Source: Culex pipiens pallens (lineage: Eukaryota > Arthropoda > Insecta > Diptera > Culicidae). Taken from it: a stretch of 64,000 nt of DNA. Position 1 is the stretch's first letter, and each line of letters opens with the position of its first letter. The notes beneath the pieces were generated by a model that was given only the letters and a program-made list of their open reading frames with translations, was not told the DNA's origin and ran no database searches. The DNA is taken from NCBI RefSeq assembly GCF_016801865.2, contig NC_068938.1, forward strand, positions 54,346,950 through 54,410,949, given 5' to 3'. The translations under genes and the position numbers were made by a program. Below, one piece after another: positions 57,969-64,000 of this stretch.

Positions 57969-59004
57969 CCTGCATTTTTAATTAATTTTAGCAAATTGAA
58001 AATATAATCATTAAAGTTTTTTTTTAAATTAGAAATTCAGTATTAATTTTGACAGTCTCGTCTCAAGTATATTTTCATTAGAATCGCTTCATGTCAGGAA
58101 TATACCAATCCCCAAAGACAGTTTGCTCAAGTCCGCATTTTTTGAACCAGTCTACTCCCTCTACCACAACAGTTGCTGGAGTGGTAGACGGAATTTGGAA
58201 ACGAAATACACCGGTCATTTCTCCAAAGGTTGACTGACTGATAGCGTTCATTGTTTCAGTCTGCTAAAAAATGAAACGAGTTAGAAAAGGTTAGAGAAAA
58301 GTCTAATTTTTCTCGTTTATTGCCAAATCAAAATTTCAAAACCAGACGAGATACCTTGCAGCAACGCCACCGCGGTCACAGGAAATCGGGGACGTTCATC
58401 TGATAGTGAGTGCTTAATTTATGCCGTGCTGCCAGTAATTGGACGCGATGGAGGGTGATGAGTCATTTCGGGTTTGACCCACTTTGGGACGCATCGCAGA
58501 GAGGGGACGGGGTTAGAATAAATTTTGTGCGTTATCAGGAACCGGTTCGCGATGGGAATGGGTGCCAATTGGATGATGGTCATTTGGAAGATAAAGTGTC
58601 ACTTTTGAAGCTCATCAAGGTTGGGAAAAGGTAGATAGTAATGTGAATTTTGTTATTTAAGAGTTAACGTGGAAATTAGAGTTTTTAAAAATTGGTACAA
58701 AATAAAATTATCTGACAACAGCCTACAAAAAGTCAGAACTGAGATGTTTCGACATGCCACAGAGATCGACGGACTGGGCTTAAATCAGTTAGGGTTCTAC
58801 TCACCAAAATCCCGCCGCTTCGAGTCTTCCCCAGCCCGTTCAGCGGGTTACCAATCAGTCAATGTTGTTGTTGGTTGCTGATGGAAAGAGCACGACGAGG
58901 AAGAAGAGGTGAAGTAAAAATTTGAATTCTTCTTGATAGCCCTCATTCATCAGCAGTCAGGCAGCAGCCGAAAAAAGGAGCTCGATGAAGAAAGGTAGTC
59001 ACTG
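57969..59004. other. Unclassified sequence with GC-richer part
   Basis: AT-rich to about 58090, then GC-richer. Frames of 74 and 70 codons (58410-58634, 58669-58881, plus) show no domain. Confidence 0.4.
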
Positions 59005-59008
59005 TTAA

Positions 59009-59480
59009 CATTCCAACGCCCAAGGCTCCAAAAAAGTTGGAACGGTAACTTCAACTCGCTGGTTCTCGGGCATAACTCACCCAATCAAGACGATTCTTTT
59101 TTCCAGTGATTTGTTAGGATGTCTAGATGATCCTAGAACTTTGCAGAACTCAATTTGATCAAATCTGTAATTTTTGCGATCAAAAACATCGTTCCAACTT
59201 TTTTTTACGCGTGTAAAAAAAAATTCGGCAAAAATTCCGCGGAGGCAGTCTTTTTGAAAAAGTTGGAACGATGTTTTTGGTCGCAAAAATTACAGATTTG
59301 ATCAAATTGAGTTCTGCAAAATTTTAGGATCATCTAGACATTCTTACAAATCACTGGAAACAAGAATCGTCCCGATTGGTTGAGTAATGCCCGAGAACCA
59401 GCGAGTTGAAGTTAGCGTTCCAACTTTTTTGGGAGGCTTGGGCGTCCGTGTAAGTTGGACATGCGTTGGGCGTTCCAGTG
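59009..59480. mobile_element. TTAA-flanked foldback element
   Basis: TTAA at both borders (59005-59008, 59481-59484). Almost the whole 472 bp is one inverted repeat: arms of about 200 bp or more share AAAAAAGTTGGAACG, ACTTCAACTCGCTGG and ACAGATTTGATCAAAT, around a short centre near 59207-59250 that contains ACGCGTGT. The right arm has about 30 extra bp near its tip. TTAA is the target of piggyBac transposons, so this is probably a piggyBac-mobilised MITE; the tips (CATTCCAACGCCC and, inverted, CACTGGAACGCCC) were not checked against a known family. Confidence 0.8.
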
Positions 59481-59484
59481 TTAA

Positions 59485-60335
59485 GATGCAGTTTTTCTTT
59501 AAAACTTTATTGCACATTGAATACACATTGGGGACAGATTGGTCTAAATTTCAAGTGTGATAAATAATAATTTTGGTGTTGTGATACTTTAAAATTAAAT
59601 TAAATTATAATATTTTCAGTTTGTAGGAATATGATTCAAGGAAAAATGTGTAATACAATGTTGAATATGAATTTTATTGCCAAAAATTACCACTATTGCG
59701 AGATAATTTTAAAATGCAACACTATAAAAAAAATTCTCTAAACATAACTCACTGTGCGGAAAGTGGTGCTCCACTCGACTCTCGGTAGTGATGACCACGC
59801 TGGCGCTCGCTGAACTCGACACGGCAGCGTAGCATACAATTTTGAACCGAAAAAGCAAAATCAAAGTGCTGCCAAGGAGGTGGCGCGGGAGGGCCGCCAA
59901 AAAAAAGCTTCTTTCAAGCGCTGATACCGAAAACCGAACCAAACAGCGTTCAGAAACAAGGGAAAGAAAAATTTGTTTAATGCATTTAATATTTGTTAAG
60001 ACAAGCTTAGCTCCTCGCAGTTGGGATGGTGGAAGAAAAATGTCATGCCATGAGATAGGGGGAGTAGGAGGCATTTTAGTGGGGAGGGAAAGGTTGTTGA
60101 TCGAAGTAACTGCTTGGAAAAGGGCTGTTTTTTGGTGGAAGATAAATTTGGTTCAAACAGAGGTGTTTTGTAAGATAGCCGAAGAACACGGGTGAAAGAA
60201 ATATGAAAAATTACCCCAAGAGACAGTAATTTTTAATGTATTAATTTTTAAATGATAAATTTGGAAGCAGCTGACTCGAGACGTTGTTAGAGCAATAACG
60301 AGAAAATAATATCAAAATTTCAAGCAAATCGATGT
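59485..60335. other. Unclassified sequence with GC-richer part
   Basis: 59730-60110 is GC-richer, with frames of 121 codons (minus) and 117 codons (plus) over the same bases; neither is recognisable. Confidence 0.4.
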
Positions 60336-60612
60336 CATCGTGCAATCTTGTCGCATGTCGCCTTTTGATGTTCCAAGAAAACGCGTTTTATTGTTTTACC
60401 TTGATTAAACAAAAATGGAGCACATATTGCAAACAACAACAAACACGTGTTGTTTGGCTGACCATTCTGTGCATTGTCCAGAAGTTTGGTTGAATTAGGT
60501 TGCCAGAATCCCGAGTTATAGTTACAAATGTTTATAGTAGTCGGGCATGTACATATGTCAAACGCGTTCTGACCTGAAATCCCTTTGGCCAGTTGTCGCA
60601 CTTGCATCAATT
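60336..60612. repeat. Interspersed repeat, copy 2 (partner at 22740)
   Basis: Same orientation as 22740-22995, sharing GTCAAACGCGTTCTGAC, CCCTTTGGCCAGTTGTC, and CAACAAACACGTGTTGTTTG against its CACGTTTTGTTTG. Identity looks moderate, so both copies are old. No terminal repeat or TSD was identified. Confidence 0.65.
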
Positions 60613-61405
60613 TTCAAATTGTGCCAGGATAGTACGATCAGATCTGCTTTTTTGTATGGAGAGTGACAACAATGCACGGAGTTTTTTTCCGTTTTTTTTT
60701 TATATCTCAGGATTGAAATCGAATTTTGGGAATATGTGAAGGTCAAAAGGTGAAGCACTGGAAGATGCAAAAAGTGATGTTCTTAGCTCAATAGGGTCCT
60801 ATGTAAATTTTTATGTACAATGGTAAAAAACACGATTGAAAATTATTTCTGATCGCTTTTTTTCATTTTATTGCAATAAAATAAATTGACTAGACAACAT
60901 TTTTTCGATGGATCAACTATGGTCCCCTTGGAACGAGCTGTCAAATTGGAACTTTTCTGTCAAGAAGGGCCGCGAAGTTATTTTTTAAATAAATTTAAAA
61001 ATCAATTTTTAATCCTTTTTAATTATATTTCAATAAGAATCAAATTTAAACACCATCCAAATTTGAAAAAAAATATCCGGAACTATCTTGTTGAATCAAA
61101 CTAGTTCTTGTTTTTTGCAACATTCCAGACTTGTATCTTCTGATAATCAAACCTATTTTTTTGTATTAGACTACACTAGATGTTGAAAATAAAACAAAAA
61201 TAATGATTTTTTCTACTTGCTTCGAACAATTTTGGGGAAAAAAATAGCCCAAAAATATTGTTTTTGATAAATATGTACAATTGGTTGCATAATATGAAGA
61301 ATACACTGTGTAATTTTTATTTTTGTATTTTTAATTTAATAGGAAGCTTAAAATCTTTTTACAAATTTGGATTGTGGTCGCACAGATCAAAAAACACTAC
61401 AGATA
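60613..61405. other. AT-rich stretch, nothing recognised
   Basis: No feature that I can support. Confidence 0.5.
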
Positions 61406-61540
61406 AAGAGCGTCGAATTTCCAGTCCCGGGAAATAAATATTTCCCGTTTTCTGGGTAATTTTAAAAAATTCTCGGAGTTTCCCAAAATTCAAGCGAAAG
61501 TACACATTTCCTTAACTTGTGGAACAACTGTTTTGAAATA
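61406..61540 (+). mobile_element. hAT-like fragment, CCCGGG family
   Basis: Starts AGAGCGTCGAATTTCCAG then TCCCGGGAAATA. It parallels the minus strand of 440-621 over its whole length, down to TCAAGCGAAAGTACACATTT against TCAAGCGGAAGTATACATTT. Eroded single end. Confidence 0.55.
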
Positions 61541-61771
61541 TTATTGTCCTTTCCTCTAACTATCCCACATCTATTAGCTATTTCGAAGGTTATTTTTGCA
61601 ATTTTTTTCCTTCTCTGTCCAATTCGTTCTCCTTAGTAAGAGTAAACTCTATCCCCATTAAGAACAAATCAGCTGTTGAAAGGTAGTCCATATCTCAGCT
61701 CAGGATAACAACTGCACCAATGTATTTGTTAAAGCAACCAAATAAATGAAATGAAATGAAATGAAATGAAA
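61541..61771 (+). mobile_element. Probable LINE 3' end with (GAAAT)n tail
   Basis: About 200 bp of less AT-biased sequence ends in CCAAATAAATGAAATGAAAT and further GAAAT units (to 61771). A short pentamer tail after an AATAAA-like signal is typical of the 3' ends of mosquito non-LTR retrotransposons. No coding sequence upstream, so it would be a 5'-truncated copy. No second copy in the window to confirm it. Confidence 0.5.
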
Positions 61772-62919
61772 TATTATTGCAAAGAGAAAAAAAAATGAAA
61801 CAATTTATTTTGAAGTAATGATCTTATCTGAAATTTCTAGTTACAGAAATCATGTTTTTGTGGAAAGTTAATTAACTTTGACATTTTTGTAAAGTTTGCT
61901 TTCTTTGAATGATTGGTACAATATCATTTAAAATGTGTAATTGCTGTCCTCAGCTGACATATAGACTGATTTTTTCGAAATTGGGTAAAAAGTTCACTGG
62001 TACTTCATGCATCGAATAATAAATTAAACTTCAAAACTACAAAAAAAGTTAGAGGAAAGGAATTGGTTTAATTCGATAACAAGTTTTCGAGAAATTTCGG
62101 TTCAAGGTAAAAAAAATATACTTCAATGCAAGATCCACATAACAAAATCAATAGCAATATGAATGTTAAGCTAAATTAAACGCATTTCCATTTTATAATA
62201 ACTGGTTAGAGAGATTAACTGTTGAGATATTTGTAATGGAAAAAATCATTTCTGCATGATTTTTTTTTTCATTTTAACTTTATTTGTCAATGTCAATAAT
62301 ATTTTGACTCAATTTGATCACAGAGGCAAGTTTCAATGCAATATGAAAAATCATTAACTCATTCCACTCACCCAATTCAAGTTTTTTTTCTGATTGTGTG
62401 ATTTTTTTTGCAGGCATGGTGAAACAAAAAGTAATGTTTTATTTATTTTAACAGTTTGAAAAAAAAAATTAACAGGTAGCTACTCTTAAATTTTTTTCAA
62501 AATGATAATGAATTTGAGGTTTTTTTTTAGGTATGTGCCGAGCTTCAAATTTAGCAGACTTACAAAAATCCCGGGAAACGGTAAATTTTCAACAAATGTC
62601 CTGGCAATTTGATTTAATGCGAAATTGTTTTGTTTTTAGTCCTGATTAATAATTTGCTACAAAATTGTAGTGGACTGCAATTTATGTATATATATATTTT
62701 AAATATTTTGCCACCTGATTTCAACCCACTTTTTATACAGGAACATGATAGTAATAGTAATAGAATCTAGTGTAAATATTCGTGATTACTCGATGTCTTG
62801 GTCTGATATCATTGTTGAACATAAATGTGTATAAATGATAATGTTTGATGTTAATCACAATCTGTTTCATTAATTTGGAAAAAAGAGCACAGAACTTTAA
62901 TAAAATTAAAAATTTAAAT
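61772..62919. other. AT-rich stretch, nothing recognised
   Basis: A CCCGGGAAACGG motif near 62569-62580 may be another small relic of the CCCGGG family. Otherwise nothing. Confidence 0.45.
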
Positions 62920-62945
62920 CTGATTGAAACAGTCCCCGAAACCTT

Positions 62946-63744
62946 AGCATAGCATAGCATAGCATTGGTGTCTACCCGTAGTTGCTACTCTGTTATTGAC
63001 CAGGACCTCCAAGAATTGCTCCGTGGACCACAGATGAAGAGTAGGAACCAATCATCACCACTTCGCAACTTTCAAATGTCCCTATCATGCTAGCCAATCA
63101 CAGCGCCGGCCACGACCAGTGGTAAGACACGGGGGAAGTGGATAGGAATTTTAGTCCGATACTTGAGTGATGAAGACCGCTAAATCAGCTGCGTCTTCGA
63201 CAAAGTATCACGTGAGGTTTGAGGGTGTTAGTAAGATGGGTGTGAAGCCAGGATTCACCGTGGTAAGTGATGCGGCCGGTCAAATCTATTTATAGTCCTT
63301 AATTCTTCGTATGTTCTTGGATTCATTTTTGGAAGCTTTCCAATTCGGTTCACCAAGCTTTTTGTGGTGAATTCTGGTCGTGTTGAAAGTTCAATATTCG
63401 CCTAACAATTATGCAACCAGTGTCCTTGAATTCAACTTGCATTCAATATTGCATTTTCCTGTTCTTAGGTTCACACAGATTCCAATCAAGTTTCTTGGAT
63501 TCTTATAGCATTCTTAATCCTTCTAGACAACTAAGCCTCAATGGTCTGGTGGTTAGCATTTTTGTCTGCTGACCCAAAGGACGGGGGATCGAACCCCGCC
63601 GCGAGCTAATGAATTTTTCGTTCATATTCAAGTGTCCAGAATTATTCCTTCTTTCCAGAATTTCTCGATAGGGGCAGATGGGAATCGAACCCAGAACCTT
63701 CCGCTTACAAAGCGAACAGCGTAACCATTCAGCCACGCCTACCC
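62946..63744 (-). mobile_element. 0.8-kb retroposon, tRNA-like head, 26-bp TSD
   Basis: A perfect 26-bp duplication (62920-62945 and 63745-63770, sharing GAAACAGTCCCCGAAACCTT) brackets 799 bp. On the minus strand it begins with a tRNA-like unit (63743-63670): A-box TGGCTGAATGG, anticodon stem TTCGC/GCGGA with loop TTTGTAA (anticodon TGT, Thr-type), perfect B-box GGTTCGATTCC. Next, in opposite orientation, is a second tRNA-like unit (63535-63607, plus strand; GGTGGTTAGCA and GGATCGAACCCC). About 590 bp of body follow, ending in repeats of TATGC. The 77-codon frame at 63503-63736 is a translation of the tRNA-like head. This is long for a SINE; the body may contain more than one fused piece. Confidence 0.85.
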
Positions 63745-63770
63745 CTGATTGAAACAGTCCCCGAAACCTT

Positions 63771-64000
63771 TAACAAAAAATCACTCAACAATCAATTACC
63801 ACAAGTTAGCCCACAGCAATAGAACCCCTCAACAAGTGTTCCTGCTAGTTCTGCGGGGCCCCTCCCCGGTGGCGGCACGAACAAGACCAATTGAGCCGTG
63901 AAATCGACCATAAACGCCGCCAACGACCTCCGGAATCAAACTCCCGCTCCCGAAGAACAATGACTCCCTCCCATGGGCGCGAATCGAACGCGCACGCCCC
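63771..64000. other. GC-richer unclassified sequence at window edge
   Basis: A GC-richer block that continues beyond the window. It has no long frame. It contains the T-arm-like hairpin at 63977-63993. Confidence 0.45.
63977..63993 (-). tRNA. Possible T-arm of a tRNA cut by the window edge
   Basis: Minus strand GCGCGTTCGATTCGCGC: a perfect 5-bp stem around TTCGATT, the classical T-loop. Upstream parts of the tRNA (towards and past 64000) are not in the window, so this could be a tRNA gene, a SINE head or chance. The 3' sequence after the arm (CCATGGGA) could serve as the 3' acceptor strand but cannot be checked. Confidence 0.28.

Noticed and set aside
63503..63736. 77-codon frame starting MAEWLR with GSIP motifs
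   Set aside because: This is the familiar translation of a tRNA-derived SINE head; the bases form A-box, anticodon arm and B-box.

Overview
The window reads as repeat-dominated, AT-rich animal nuclear DNA, most likely from a culicine mosquito and probably Culex. That assignment is inference: it rests on the density and type of small transposable elements (MITEs, nonautonomous hAT elements, tRNA-derived SINEs, satellite-bearing elements) and not on any recognised gene. I could not support a single protein-coding gene or exon. All long reading frames are short, lack recognisable domains, and mostly run through repeats. The window is probably an intergenic region or part of a very large intron.

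Layout. 0-5 kb: hAT-like and TA-flanked MITE fragments, a 74-bp hairpin, a pogo/Tigger-like MITE and a 1.09-kb LINE-mobilised insertion with a 25-bp target-site duplication (TSD). 5-14 kb: mostly unclassified sequence, three copies of a TA-flanked MITE, a GC-richer block at 10.1-10.8 kb that could hold a promoter or 5' exon, and a TTCAAATC octamer array. 14-21 kb: a LINE 3' end, a 1.14-kb foldback element, a TA-flanked element built on GGGGTAATTTGGACA motifs, and a palindromic repeat block interrupted by a hAT MITE. 21-34 kb: GC-richer islands separated by small elements, including a SINE inserted in a MITE and two hAT elements with 8-bp TSDs. 34-39.5 kb: a 1.5-kb hAT element rich in GACTCC and a 1.6-kb TA-flanked element carrying two younger insertions. 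39.6-43 kb, 48.2-50.2 kb and 57.0-58.0 kb: four copies of an element carrying 164-bp tandem units. 45.7-48.0 kb: three abutting heptamer satellites. 52.7-56.4 kb: an old inverted duplication with one transposon in each arm, whose empty sites can be read from the opposite arm. 58-64 kb: a TTAA-flanked foldback element, an interspersed repeat, a LINE 3' tail, an 0.8-kb retroposon with a perfect 26-bp TSD and a possible tRNA T-arm at the right edge.

No operon, pathway or defence system is visible. The value of the window is in its mobile-element archaeology: nested insertions with readable TSDs, related satellites at different stages, and retroposons whose heads are two tRNA-like units facing each other. 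Assignments of elements to superfamilies rest on terminal motifs and TSD length read by eye; no database search was possible.
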